Shown: positions 8,701 to 17,683, counted from the first letter of the stretch. The stretch: DNA of 64,000 bases from Saprospiraceae bacterium (GCA_016710585.1 JADJVN010000014.1:66877-130876), one strand, 5' to 3'. The notes: generated by a model from the sequence alone, not told the origin. Numbers and translations: made by a program.

Positions 8701-9889
8701 GAAGTGTTACTACACCACCATTTTGATTCTTCAATATACCACCAGGATATACGACATCAACTTTTACTGGCTTATTTTCGCACTTGCCACAGCTATCAAA
8801 AACTACTGCAGGAGGAATTGTAACAATAGCCTCACACTTGTATCCACCTGATGTTGTCGCTTCAAAATCATATGGTGCGTGAACGTAAGGAGCTTCTCTG
8901 TCTATGATTTCCAAAATCTGAAGACAAGTTCTTACGATTTCTCTATTACACCACCATTCACGGATAGTCCAAGCACGCATGATCTTATGTACACATCCAA
9001 TTGTACCTAGATCGATATCATCATAAGTAACACCTACATTACAATAAATATCACCTAAAGGCCACAATGCAATTGTGTCTATCAATAATGGTGCAGTATG
9101 AACTGTATCTCTGTATAATGGAACTCCTGTAAAATCGGGATGCGGATGGCCATTTCTATCTAATGGAATTCTATTATAACAAATATCCTTACAATTGATT
9201 GGGCAATTGAGTGCAGGATTCAATGGATCATAAATCCAATTCTTAGGGCACAATACTTTAGCCGTATCAAAACGCTTTAAGTAAATTGTATCATAACACA
9301 TTGGAGATGTATTACCATAAATATCTCTTGCAAGATATCTTCTTACTAATCTTTTTATAAAAGTCGGATCACAATTCAATGGTTGAATTTGCTCATCCAC
9401 CAAAAGGATTGTATCCAAATCACAATTGTCTTCTGCTGCTGGTACAAATGACGATGCAGCAAAGCACGGAATCGTGTCTTTACCACATTCAATTATTGGA
9501 GCAAGCTTGTCCTCTATTGTGATATTACCCCAACATTTATTGCCAGAGATGATGTCCTTAACTTCTACTTTAAGGGTTTTTCCTACCCAAGCCTTACTCA
9601 CCACTGGTGATCCTGGAATTGGAATGTTGTAGTTTAAAACTGTGACTACATAAGTAGCACCAGGGCATAAAGTCACTGTATCATTGAGCATCATTGCGGC
9701 AGTAATTGTGGCTTCACAATTTGCATCAAGAGATACTTGAACAAGACCATTGCATGCTAATGAGCATTGTGCATTTGCATTGTTTTGAAGTGTCATCACA
9801 AACAATAACGGCACTAAAAATGCGAACTTAATCCTATTCATGATAGAATTTTTTCGGCTAGCTGGAGATGTAAAACTCGTTTGACCCAT
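5789..9889 (-). CDS. Giant secreted T9SS protein with dockerin-like and cohesin-like regions
   Basis: I place the start at ATG 9889. A clear AGGAGG lies 5 bases before it, and a signal peptide follows (MNRIKFAFLVPLLFVMTLQNNANAQ, reached after 16 residues). An in-frame alternative start 66 bp upstream lacks these features. The 1366-residue product has about 900 residues of Cys-rich repeats (recurring DNCD, WWCNREIV and DKLKPICKAP-type motifs) resembling HYR/Ig-like modules. Next is a Gly-rich SdrB-like domain and a dockerin-like pair of calcium-type repeats (DINPLNGITTADIVLIQKHI and DVNNTKTVTSADISELRKLI). A cohesin-like beta domain (GYQFTLKFDADNLEFLDI) precedes the T9SS type A sorting domain (NQPNPFSDQTVIGFEM). 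It is probably exported to the cell surface. The strong SD, tandem promoters and terminator suggest high expression. The ligand is unknown. Confidence 0.82.
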   Translation of the reverse strand: MGQTSFTSPASRKNSIMNRIKFAFLVPLLFVMTLQNNANAQCSLACNGLVQVSLDANCEATITAAMMLNDTVTLCPGATYVVTVLNYNIPIPGSPVVSKAWVGKTLKVEVKDIISGNKCWGNITIEDKLAPIIECGKDTIPCFAASSFVPAAEDNCDLDTILLVDEQIQPLNCDPTFIKRLVRRYLARDIYGNTSPMCYDTIYLKRFDTAKVLCPKNWIYDPLNPALNCPINCKDICYNRIPLDRNGHPHPDFTGVPLYRDTVHTAPLLIDTIALWPLGDIYCNVGVTYDDIDLGTIGCVHKIMRAWTIREWWCNREIVRTCLQILEIIDREAPYVHAPYDFEATTSGGYKCEAIVTIPPAVVFDSCGKCENKPVKVDVVYPGGILKNQNGGVVTLPVGWDTIIYRAYDHCYNESADTLVIHVADKTAPVAICDRETVVSLSIDGTTHVYATTFNDGSYDDCHIDSMLVRRMVESPCDNDTRDEVFKPYVEFCCEDVDRVVTVVFRVKDKHGNFNDCMVQVFVQDKLKPICKAPINVTVACDYHFDLNNLDVFGAINRDSALLFNTRTIKYKGYDWTKDSVITLHDGFAHDNCDFTITHGFKDNRTSCNVGDIIRYWVVADRNGVDTCWQRITFFNFHPFDLYNDIWWPRDTVLTGCLNAFQLTPDRMGRPVAHGEDKCDLVGYSMEDETFRFVKGSDACFKILRKWKAIDWCQRIPNGAGGYINPTVEHTQIIKVNNIIAPTITTLPTKDTTFCTFDSCTSGPVTLTARGDDECTPDDELVWEYLIDLDNNGTYDIVKAGAGNSIDASGRYKLGRHKIKFVFEDKCGNKIAKELLFTVMNCKAPTPYCLNGIAVDLMPIDRNGNGIPDWGMVDIWASDVDKGSYHPCGNRVILSFSSDTSKKSITFTCDSLGQRNVELWVTDPATGQQAFCRTYILIQDNNHACGGTVGKGGISGLISTDQNDNVADVVVDLKGAGLQAQITSNNGQYAFSNMTFSQSAVYTLSPTKDINPLNGITTADIVLIQKHILGVSEFKSPYKIIAADVNNTKTVTSADISELRKLILGIIPKFEKNTSWVFVDKNYKFQNFGDDILNEGYTKEYKIDPFINSMVINFMGIKVGDINGTASATNATGVSTRNNSTLNLITNELTINANEEIVVPIQMADNVNLSGYQFTLKFDADNLEFLDIISGESNLTTENLGMNRLQDGYITFSWNTNKAVQLNKDAKLFTLKFKALSTGQLSNSLHINSAITTAEAYDANLDEMNIQLAYRTNNGVITNDNVVLYQNQPNPFSDQTVIGFEMPKAADATLTIYDLNSKVVFSKTVSATKGYNAVTVNNLQLGVTGVLFYQLDAAGYSATRRMLVIQ

Positions 9890-10140
9890 GAGATCCTCCT
9901 TTTTGTTGTGTTTAAAAAAAGTTTTTAAAATATTTATACATTCCGCAATGCACATTGCACCGCAGTTTTCTTTTCAAAACTGAGTTTTAAACTGAAGATA
10001 AAAAGATGAATAGTCGATTTAGCCACAGTCGTGGTCTAGAATCATTCGTTGTTGGTTGTAAAAAAAATTGTGCTAAAATATAGCTTGCGCTAAAGTGTGG
10101 GTCTACTATAAAATCTTGGGTTGGTAGATAAATTCTCCTG

Positions 10141-10170
10141 CAAAGGTAGAACTTATTTTAAATATTCCAA
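10141..10170 (-). promoter_or_regulatory. Proximal promoter of the giant secreted protein gene
   Basis: The minus strand reads TTG, 19 bases, TACCTTTG, a match to the Bacteroidota consensus at ideal spacing. The predicted transcript start is about 245 nt before ATG 9889. Confidence 0.65.
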
Positions 10171-10225
10171 ATATTTAACTCTATTTTTTTCAATAGATTA
10201 TAAATAAGAGAAATACTTAATGGGA

Positions 10226-10255
10226 CAAAGGTAAGGGTATTTTTGATATTTCCAA
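10226..10255 (-). promoter_or_regulatory. Distal promoter of the giant secreted protein gene, duplicated copy
   Basis: The minus strand again reads TTG-N19-TACCTTTG, 85 bp upstream of the proximal copy. The bases around the -33 element (TATTTGGAA versus ATTTGGAA) are also shared, so this looks like a duplicated promoter segment. Confidence 0.6.
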
Positions 10256-10304
10256 ATATTTTATATAATTTTTTTTATAATATGTAAAATTAATTAGTTA
10301 ATGT

Positions 10305-10336
10305 GAGAATTTGCAAATGAGAGAATTTGCAAATGG
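10305..10336. repeat. Tandem 16-bp repeat GAGAATTTGCAAATGA
   Basis: Two head-to-tail copies that differ only in the last base. The ATTTGCAAAT core is itself palindromic and recurs in the intergenic repeats at 37.9-38.0 and 40.1-40.25 kb. Confidence 0.7.
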
Positions 10337-10662
10337 TTTTGGACTGGGTCGGATTTTAGTAATTTGTTGAAACTAAAGGTTTATAATTAATATATAGTAT
10401 AATTATATATATATGTCCAAAACAAGTTGAAAAGCCTCTCGTTGGTCGCGGTTTTAACCTGCAAATCTATATGATTGCAATTTATAATCCATCTCTTTTG
10501 CTTAAAGTGCATACTTCTCTAAACAACAAATCTATCCATCGTATAATAATAAATGTCGAATCGATGTTAAAAATTTAAATTTCCCTTGCTATTATAAATG
10601 TTACAGGGTTTATAATTATAAAGTGCATTTATATGTTATAAACCCTGATATAAATATTGGGA

Positions 10663-12190
10663 CTAATACACGATCTTTAAAGATTGATATACTTTATCGT
10701 CTGTAACCTGACAAAAAATGATCTGTCCTCTCGTAGTTATTTTATCCAAACTTAAATATGAAATACCCTTTTTGGAAATAGTAGCAATATTTTTTCCTGA
10801 TAGATCATAAAATTGAAATATCAAATTTGCATTTCTATATTCTTCTTCAACTTCGATTACATTATTCGTACAATCAAATCTCGCTATCTGTGCCTCAGAA
10901 ATTACTTCTTGCTTTGTGTCAGAAATTAAATCTGTATATACCCACAATTCATTTCCAGAAGTGCTAGTATTCTTTGCAAAATACATCTTATTCTTAAAAT
11001 AAATTAATGAAGGCTTAAATCCTACAGATGAACTTTTAAATAAACTCGTCAATTTGCGTTGATTTTTTGTAGTGGAATTATATTCCCATAATTCTACCTC
11101 TGTTCCGGACTTTGTATAATGCAATAATGATCCAAAGGAATTAAAATTAAATGTTTTGAAAAAAGAAGTCCCCAGATTTGCTTCTATTACTTTGGTACCT
11201 AAAATAGTTCCATCAGATTCCCATAATTCTTTTGAACTTTGATCTTGCGAAAAATAAAATTTATCGTTTACCTTTAACAACTCCAAATTTTTTGCTGCAT
11301 TACTAAGCGTTGTAATTTGCTTAGTAATGCTATCATAAGAATTCAAATCTTTACTTGTGTTAAAAACATAGTTTTTTCCTACTTTTATGAACTTATCAAT
11401 ATTTCCCCTGTACGTTAGATCTTTTATCTCATTTTGAGTAACTAAAAAGTTTGAATATTTACTATCTTTTTGAGCATAAAGCACGATAACATTTTTCATC
11501 TGCAATAGCGTCATCTATGATATCCAATGTAATTCTCGATTTCAAATACTCCTTCAACAAGATTGTACCTGCACTTGTACCATCAGTGATGAGAGCATCT
11601 TTCTGTACTGCATTGGTACTACCGTCTGAAATAATTAATGACTCACCATATTTAGAATAATTTGAAATACTTGATATACCATCCCCTTCATAAATTTTGA
11701 TTGTACCTGATTGCGTTCCATCAGAATACCAAATTTGGTCAGGATTACTCATTGAAGAAGAAGATGTTCTTAAGAAAACTATAGCATTATTCTTCAATGG
11801 CTTAATGGCTTTAATTTCGCCACTTGTAAATTGGGCTAGAACACTTATTTTATTTGTACTCTCTATATAATTATATACAGTGTTATTCGCGCCGCGCCCA
11901 TTAAAGTACAAATTTGATCCTGCTAATGTAACTAATCTTGGTTCATAAATTGAATCATTGAATCCTATTCGTGTAACATTGCCTATAGTCCCATCTGTCC
12001 TATGTATTTCATCATTAAAACTTGGTTTTGCAACAAAGTAAAGGTAGTTTGTAGATTGTTGTGATTCAAAACCATAAAAATAGATTCCATCAGATGTCCC
12101 AGATGCAATGTCACTATGTAAAACAATATTTTGGCTAACCAAATTAGTAACTATGCAAATCATTAAAATACTTAAAATGTAATTTTTCAT
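10663..12190 (-). CDS. ELWxxDGT-repeat T9SS secreted protein, frameshifted
   Basis: Start ATG 12190 gives a signal peptide (MKNYILSILMICIVTNLVSQ). Repeats of the ELWxxDGTxxGT type follow, e.g. EIHRTDGTIGN, QIWYSDGTQSGT, ELWESDGTILGT and LITDGTSAGT, a family with predicted beta-propeller structure. The first frame runs into a stop at 11462. The second frame covers 11514 to 10663. They join at an A5 run near 11500: with four A's the reading becomes DDAIADENVIVLYAQ. The C-terminus (LIFQFYDLSGKNIATISKKG ... VYQSLKIVY) is a T9SS sorting domain. The function is unknown. The break is either a one-base assembly error or a real pseudogene. Confidence 0.72.
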
Positions 12191-12381
12191 AAATAGTAGG
12201 TTGTGATTTAAATTATTCACACACATCATTTATTTTTTATAATTAAACCTTCATTTGCAGATTTGCACATTTTATAAAAAGTTCGTTTTATAGCGGCTTA
12301 ATGAATTATCGTTTTGTCTACTATAGTGAGGAACTCCAAATTCTCACATTAACCAATTAACTCATTTTCTAATTAAAGCAT

Positions 12382-12389
12382 TACCTTTG
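12382..12389 (+). promoter_or_regulatory. Possible -7 box for serS
   Basis: TACCTTTG lies 22 bp before ATG 12412 and fits TAnnTTTG. No matching -33 TTG is visible. Confidence 0.35.
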
Positions 12390-12411
12390 CCTCCACAATA
12401 TTTATTATAAA

Positions 12412-13691
12412 ATGGTAGAATTACGAATATTCAAGCAAGAAAGAGAAAGAGTATTAGAAGGCTATAAAAAGCGCAATCTAAGTGATGATAGCCTTGCCTT
12501 GGTTGATAAAATCATAGCATTGGATGATGAAAGAAAATCCAATCAAGCAAAACTTGATGCAAATCTTGCTCGGGTCAATATTCTTTCTAAAGAAATAGGT
12601 GATTTATTCAAATCAGGCAATCAAAGTCAAGCCAATTCTCTTAAAGATGAAGTCGCACAGCTTAAGGAAGCAAACAAAGATCTAGAATCTTCCAAAGATC
12701 AGATATCTAAAGACCTTGAATCCAATCTACTACAACTGCCCAATGTGCCATACCACATGGTTCCCCATGGCAAGACTGCAGAAGATAATTTTGTTTATAA
12801 AAATTGGGATTCGCCATTTCCAAAACTGGCCGATGATGCCTTCCTCACTGGGAGTTAGCAAAAAAATATAATCTCTTCGATATGGAGCTTGGTGTCAAAA
12901 TATCTGGCTCAGGTTTTATCTTATATAGAGGCCAAGGGGCCAAACTCCAAAGGGCCTTGATTAATTTTTTCCTTGATCACGCAACTGCTGAAGGCTATGA
13001 AGAAATTCAAGCGCCACTCTTGGTCAATGAAGATTCTGCTAGAGGAACGGGACAATTACCCGACAAAGAAGGGCAAATGTATTATGCAGAAAAAGATGAC
13101 CTATATCTTATCCCGACTGCAGAAGTGCCTGTCACCAATATCTATCGCGACGTCATCCTTCGAGATGAGAATTTTTCTATTAAGATGTGTGGCTACACAC
13201 CTTGCTTTCGCCGAGAAGCAGGATCCTATGGGGCACATGTCAAGGGACTCAATCGCGTACATCAGTTTGACAAGGTCGAAATCGTTCGAATCGAGCATCC
13301 AGATAAGTCGTATTCTGCTTTAAATGAGATGATTAAGCACGTAGAAATTTTATTAGAAAAATTGGAACTCCCCTATCGAATCTTACGTTTATGCGGAGGA
13401 GATATGGGATTTGCTTCTGCAATGACCTATGATTTTGAAGTCTATTCGGCAGCCCAACAGCGATGGCTAGAGGTGAGCTCAGTGTCTAACTTCGAGACTT
13501 TTCAGGCGAATCGCTTAAAGTTGCGATTCAAGAATGAAAAAGGAGATTCGGTTCTAGCTCATACACTCAATGGAAGTGCTTTGGCTTTGGCTAGGATCGT
13601 TGCCGCGTTACTTGAGAATCATCAGACGTCAGAAGGAATAAGAATCCCAAAGGCATTAGTGCCTTATACAGGATTTGAATTTATTCGTTAA
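12412..13691 (+). CDS. serS: Seryl-tRNA synthetase, interrupted by a one-base deletion
   Basis: This enzyme charges tRNA-Ser with serine in the cytosol. The N-terminal half (ATG 12412) is the long antiparallel coiled-coil tRNA-binding arm, then the PNVPYHMVPHGKTAEDN segment. The frame closes at TAG 12856. The next frame, from about 12843, gives PHWELAKKYNLFDMELGVKI and the class II core: TAEVPVTN, motif 2 (CFRREAGSYG) and motif 3 (SEGIRIPKALVPY). One missing base in TTCC at 12841-12844 (expected DA[L/F]PHWEL) restores about 426 residues, the normal length. Since serS is essential and single-copy in most bacteria, a sequence error is more likely than loss. Confidence 0.93.
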
Positions 13692-13713
13692 TTAAAAAAA
13701 ATATAGAAATACA

Positions 13714-14412
13714 ATGTTCAATGCAGATTACATGATTTATTACGCGATCACAGCGGTGATGTCCCTTATAGGTGCATGGGTGAGTAATAGATTGCAATCC
13801 AAATTCAAACAATACAGTGAGGTTCGACTTCGATCCAATATGTCTGGAAAAGATGTGGCAGAAAAAATGCTTTCATTCTATAATATACGAGATGTTAAAG
13901 TCATAGAAGGTCAAGGTTATTTGTCTGATCACTACAACCCTTTGACAAAAACCGTAGCCTTAAGTCCAGAAGTTTATCAAGGTAGATCTGTTTCAGCAGC
14001 AGCTGTAGCAGCTCACGAATGTGGACATGCTGTCCAACATGACACTGCTTATGCTATGTTGAAGTTGAGATCTGCTATCGTTCCAGTAGTAAAAGTGGCT
14101 TCTATGGCTTCTCAGTTTTTATTGATGTTTGCCTTCATGCTTGCCAACACTTTTCCTTCACTCTTATTGATTACAATTATCGCATTTGCAATCACTTGTT
14201 TATTTAGTATCATCACTTTACCTGTAGAATTCGATGCAAGTAAAAGGGCTTTGGTATGGCTTGACCAATCAGGGACTGCACAAGGTGAAGAATACGAAGG
14301 TGCAAAAGATGCATTAAAATGGGCTGCCATGACTTATGTTTCTGCTGCATTATCATCATTGGTGATGTTAATTTTCTTGATCCTACGTTACATGGGAACC
14401 AACAGAGAATAG
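13714..14412 (+). CDS. Membrane zinc metallopeptidase (Zn_peptidase_2 / YugP family)
   Basis: The 232-residue protein has an N-terminal membrane segment, a basic cytosolic stretch, and the zinc-binding motif HECGHAVQH (residues 101-109). Two central membrane helices (about 130-175) and a C-terminal helix (about 210-227) follow. The conserved VEFDASKRAL near residue 171 probably supplies the third ligand. This matches PF04298 in length and order. The physiological substrate is unknown. It begins 22 bp after serS and may be cotranscribed with it. Confidence 0.9.
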   Translation: MFNADYMIYYAITAVMSLIGAWVSNRLQSKFKQYSEVRLRSNMSGKDVAEKMLSFYNIRDVKVIEGQGYLSDHYNPLTKTVALSPEVYQGRSVSAAAVAAHECGHAVQHDTAYAMLKLRSAIVPVVKVASMASQFLLMFAFMLANTFPSLLLITIIAFAITCLFSIITLPVEFDASKRALVWLDQSGTAQGEEYEGAKDALKWAAMTYVSAALSSLVMLIFLILRYMGTNRE

Positions 14413-14420
14413 TATCTTTG
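14413..14420 (+). promoter_or_regulatory. Possible -7 box for frr
   Basis: TATCTTTG lies directly after the stop of the zinc peptidase gene and 26 bp before ATG 14447. No good -33 element is visible. Confidence 0.35.
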
Positions 14421-14446
14421 GACCAATTTTAAATCATAATAAACTT

Positions 14447-15000
14447 ATGTCAGCAGAATTAGATAGTCAATTAAAAAAGACGAAGGAGGAATTTGAGCGT
14501 GCTGTAGACCATCTTCAGAAAGAACTCTCTCGTGTGCGCACTGGAAAGGCCTCTACAAACATACTGGAGAGTGTAATGGTAAATTATTAGTGCCGATCTC
14601 TCAAGTAGCCAATTTGAGCCTTGGAGACTCACGCACAATAGTCGTCCAGCCATGGGAAAAGAAAATGATTGCTGAAATCGAAAAAGGCATCTTTGAATCA
14701 AATATTGGTCTCACACCTCAGAACGATGGTGAGTCGATTCGTCTATCAATCCCACCTCTTACCGAAGAACGCAGAAAAGAATTTGCCAAACATGTAAAGC
14801 AGTTTGGTGAAGAGGCTAAAGTGAGCATACGTTCAAGCAGACATAAGATTCTTGATCTCATCAAAAAGGAACAAAAAAATGGCTTAGCAGAAGATGTAGC
14901 CAAAAGAAAAGAACAAGATATCCAAGCACAAGTGACAGACTTCTCAGCGAAAATTGATAAAATCATTGAAGCTAAAGAGAAGGAAGTTTTGACAGTGTAA
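14447..15000 (+). CDS. frr: Ribosome recycling factor, frameshifted
   Basis: ATG 14447 starts MSAELDSQLKKTKEEF ... LSRVRTGKASTNILESVMVNY and stops at TAG 14588. The continuation in another frame reads VPISQVANLSLGDSRTI, then TEERRKEFAKHVKQF and a C-terminal helix ending KEVLTV. Both parts are clearly RRF, which splits post-termination ribosomes with EF-G. Family alignment expects Y-Y-G-x-x-V-P at the junction, so about ten bases (Y-G-S plus one base) appear to be missing, rather than a single homopolymer base. The total would be about 187 residues. An essential gene, so either an assembly fault or a second copy elsewhere is expected. Confidence 0.9.
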
Positions 15001-15025
15001 AAGATCATATATTTTTCAAAATAAC

Positions 15026-15067
15026 AAAAGCTCCAAACAGAAATGAAGAAATTTGTTTGGAGCTTTT
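15026..15067 (+). terminator. Rho-independent terminator of frr
   Basis: Perfect 14-bp stem AAAAGCTCCAAACA / TGTTTGGAGCTTTT with a 14-base loop and a following T tract, 26 bp after the stop. Confidence 0.88.
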
Positions 15068-15284
15068 TTCGTTATTAATGGAATTGAAATAGAACATTAA
15101 TAAAATATAAAACATCTTAATTTGCATCAATATGGAGGATCAATGTATTGGAAAAAAAATCATTAATTGGACAAAAAAGTGTAATAACAATTAATGCTTT
15201 AATAAAAATATAATAACCAACAACTTTGTATAATTTATATCTTTACATGATATTTTTTATTTCAAAACGAAAAATTTAAATTTT

Positions 15285-15791
15285 ATGACTATTAATTGGC
15301 TTGCAGTTTTAGTGGCGGCATTAGTGCCGATGCTGTTGGGTTTTATTTGGTATCATCCCAAAGTCATGGGAAAAGTATGGATGGATGCATGTGGATTTAA
15401 AGAAGAAGATATGAAGTCCACTTCAAATATGGGGCTCATTTTTGGAATTTCATTTTTAATGAGTTTGTTACTTGCTTTTGCAATGAATACTATCTCGTAT
15501 CATCAAACATTTGTAGCAAATTCTTTAATGAATCAACCAGGTTTTGGTGATCCCAATTCTGAGGTAGGGAAATATTTAGCTGATTATATGGCTAAATACG
15601 GTACAAATTTCAGAACATTCTCTCATGGAGCTGCCCATGGCGTATTGATTGCTGGTATCATGATCGTAGTGCCAGTTCTTACTACCAATGCATTATTTGA
15701 GAAAAAAGGATTCAAATATATTGCAGTCAATGCAGGATATTGGCTCATCACTTTAGGATTGATGGGTGGAATAGTTTGTGCTTGGATATAA
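15285..15791 (+). CDS. DUF1761 family membrane protein
   Basis: The 168-residue protein has four predicted membrane helices. It opens with INWLAVLVAALVPMLLGFIWYHP followed by KVMGKVWMDACGFKEEDM, the typical DUF1761 start. A long loop lies between helices 2 and 3 (NQPGFGDPNSEVGKYLADYM). The family has no established function. It stands alone between two terminator-like repeats. A shorter relative lies at 26617-26991. Confidence 0.8.
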   Translation: MTINWLAVLVAALVPMLLGFIWYHPKVMGKVWMDACGFKEEDMKSTSNMGLIFGISFLMSLLLAFAMNTISYHQTFVANSLMNQPGFGDPNSEVGKYLADYMAKYGTNFRTFSHGAAHGVLIAGIMIVVPVLTTNALFEKKGFKYIAVNAGYWLITLGLMGGIVCAWI

Positions 15792-15803
15792 AATTTATTG
15801 TAG

Positions 15804-15844
15804 GCAAGTTATAAATTAATACCTTGATTTAATTTATAACTTGC
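15804..15844. terminator. Inverted repeat between converging genes, possible bidirectional terminator
   Basis: Perfect 16-bp arms GCAAGTTATAAATTAA / TTAATTTATAACTTGC with a 9-base loop. There is no strong T run on either side, so termination is plausible but not certain. Confidence 0.6.
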
Positions 15845-15887
15845 TGACTTTAATTTCAAAATTTGCTAAATGTGAAACCACTTTATT

Positions 15888-17543
15888 CTAATCAAGTTTG
15901 ATGATTTTTGAAAATGTGCTTTCAATGCCTTTTATAAAATAACTACCAGAAGAAAGCTGAGATACTGAGATTGGTTTATCTTCATTATGATTCTCTATAT
16001 TCAATACTTCTTGTCCAAATAAATTGACTATCTTAAAATTCTTAACTGGTAGATTTTTTATAAAGAATTGGTCATGACAAGGATTGGGATAAATCACTAT
16101 ATTCTCAAGCTTTAGAGTCTTTTGTATAGATGTAGTGACATTAACTTTGTTTGCATAAAAATTATCATTAGAATGTAACTCTAATAGTTCATTCGCTGCA
16201 AAAGCATAAAATTCTACATCCAACTCTTTATCAGTAGAAAAATTCTCCGTCTTATACTGAACAGATATGAGAATCGAATCATTCGGGAGTACAACTTTTC
16301 TATAAGTATTCTCCCATCTGTGGTGACATGGATTTCCAGAATATCGGTGAGAGGCAAAGTGAAAATTTGAAACTGGGATATTCCCAATATTCTTTACAGA
16401 TAATACACTTTCGAATCTAAAATAATAGTACCATACCTTAATAAATGGATTGTATAATGAATCTGTAATAGTAAGCTTTGAAGAAATCAAATCAAGTTTC
16501 AAATTTGGTCGCTGGATAATTGGAAATGAAAAGTCTTCCAGTTTTTTCAAGCAAGAAACTTGTAATCCTCCATTGTTTAAATCTTGCGATCCTACTATAT
16601 AATGCTTTCCTTGATAATAATCCCCATGAAGAATCGACGTATATGGAATCTCCGATTCTATCACATCTTGCTGAACTATAGAATCATTTTTGACTGAACA
16701 TTTTGAGATTGATTTGAAGCCCTCAGTATTGGATCCATAAAAATAAAAAGTATCTGCATCAACACTGAAGTCATTAATTTTCAACGATGAATTTAATCGG
16801 AAAATGCTGCTCTTTTTTGTTGCGATGGAATAATGAGTTATAATCTTCATTGTGCCATCAATATAGAAGAATCCATCATTTGAATTTGTTACAAATGTAT
16901 TTATATAAAAATTTAATTTTTCTTCATTTTGAAAGTTCTTAATTATGTTGCTTGTATTGAAGTTACTATAAACTAAAGTAGAATCGTTGATGAAATAAAC
17001 ATAGTTGATCCCAGTTTTTGTTTCATAAACTTTGATTAACTGTATTCCAGTATCTACAACATTGATTTTAAAAATTTCATTATTCAATGCAAAATATAGA
17101 GGCTTGCCTTTGACATAATTTGAGATCACAGGTGATCCATTGTAAATATTGGAGACTGGCAGTTGATAATAGAATACTTGTCTTCCAGTATCATTATAAT
17201 AATTTAAAAAATAAGATTTTATTTGTGCGACATCGTCTGCTATATCACTTCTACCACAAATAAAAAAATGAGATGAATCTGCTTCCTCGATATCTGAAAC
17301 TAAAGTAAAACCATCGCTATTGATACTATTAACAGAACTACGAATTAAGCGATCGCGATATATATCAAAAGCTGCTTGATTACAGGAAGATCCTACTCTA
17401 ACTTGAATCCAAGTCCCATTTTTGAGCAAAAGTGTTTGACTAATATTTGATTCTGTGTTCTGAAATACAAATTCATTTCTATCTTGAGAGAACAAAGTAT
17501 AAACAGAGCTCAAAATGAAAAATAAGAAATGGACCTTTTTCAT
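15888..17543 (-). CDS. T9SS secreted protein of unknown function
   Basis: The 551-residue protein has a signal peptide (MKKVHFLFFILSSVYTLFSQ). A long region of repeated short beta-strands is reminiscent of a propeller (about residues 60-340). A CARDB-like module follows (VWYYYFRFESVLSVKNIGNI). It ends in a T9SS type A sorting domain (IVIYPNPCHDQFFIKNLPV ... LSSGSYFIKGIES). It is likely surface-attached or released. No catalytic motif was recognised. It converges with the DUF1761 gene. Confidence 0.8.
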   Translation of the reverse strand: MKKVHFLFFILSSVYTLFSQDRNEFVFQNTESNISQTLLLKNGTWIQVRVGSSCNQAAFDIYRDRLIRSSVNSINSDGFTLVSDIEEADSSHFFICGRSDIADDVAQIKSYFLNYYNDTGRQVFYYQLPVSNIYNGSPVISNYVKGKPLYFALNNEIFKINVVDTGIQLIKVYETKTGINYVYFINDSTLVYSNFNTSNIIKNFQNEEKLNFYINTFVTNSNDGFFYIDGTMKIITHYSIATKKSSIFRLNSSLKINDFSVDADTFYFYGSNTEGFKSISKCSVKNDSIVQQDVIESEIPYTSILHGDYYQGKHYIVGSQDLNNGGLQVSCLKKLEDFSFPIIQRPNLKLDLISSKLTITDSLYNPFIKVWYYYFRFESVLSVKNIGNIPVSNFHFASHRYSGNPCHHRWENTYRKVVLPNDSILISVQYKTENFSTDKELDVEFYAFAANELLELHSNDNFYANKVNVTTSIQKTLKLENIVIYPNPCHDQFFIKNLPVKNFKIVNLFGQEVLNIENHNEDKPISVSQLSSGSYFIKGIESTFSKIIKLD

Positions 17544-17565
17544 AAAAAAAGATTTTAAGGTTTCA

Positions 17566-17585
17566 TCAAAGTTTACAAACTTTGA
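17566..17585. repeat. 20-bp palindrome upstream of a T9SS gene
   Basis: TCAAAGTTT-AC-AAACTTTGA, perfect 9-bp arms, 22 bp before ATG 17543. It could be an operator or simply a hairpin in the leader. Confidence 0.4.
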
Positions 17586-17683
17586 TTGGGTATTTTTAAA
17601 TATTTCAAGTAAAAATACTAAATTTCTAATTCAAAAAATAATTCTTGAATAAGAACTATGAAAAAGGCATGCTCTTATTCACA

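Larger units (their letters stand above)
9890..10662. other. Long intergenic region upstream of the giant secreted protein gene
   Basis: No gene was found in this 773-bp gap. It holds the SD, a GCAATG-CA-CATTGC palindrome near 9944-9957, two promoter copies (10141-10170 and 10226-10255), a tandem 16-mer at 10305-10336, and very AT-rich DNA up to the end of the ELWxxDGT gene. The predicted untranslated leader is about 245-330 nt, long enough for RNA-level control, but no known riboswitch was recognised. Confidence 0.5.

Noticed and set aside
12880..13323. Alternative frames overlapping serS
   Set aside because: The serS C-terminal frame carries class II motifs; the overlapping frames show no family features.
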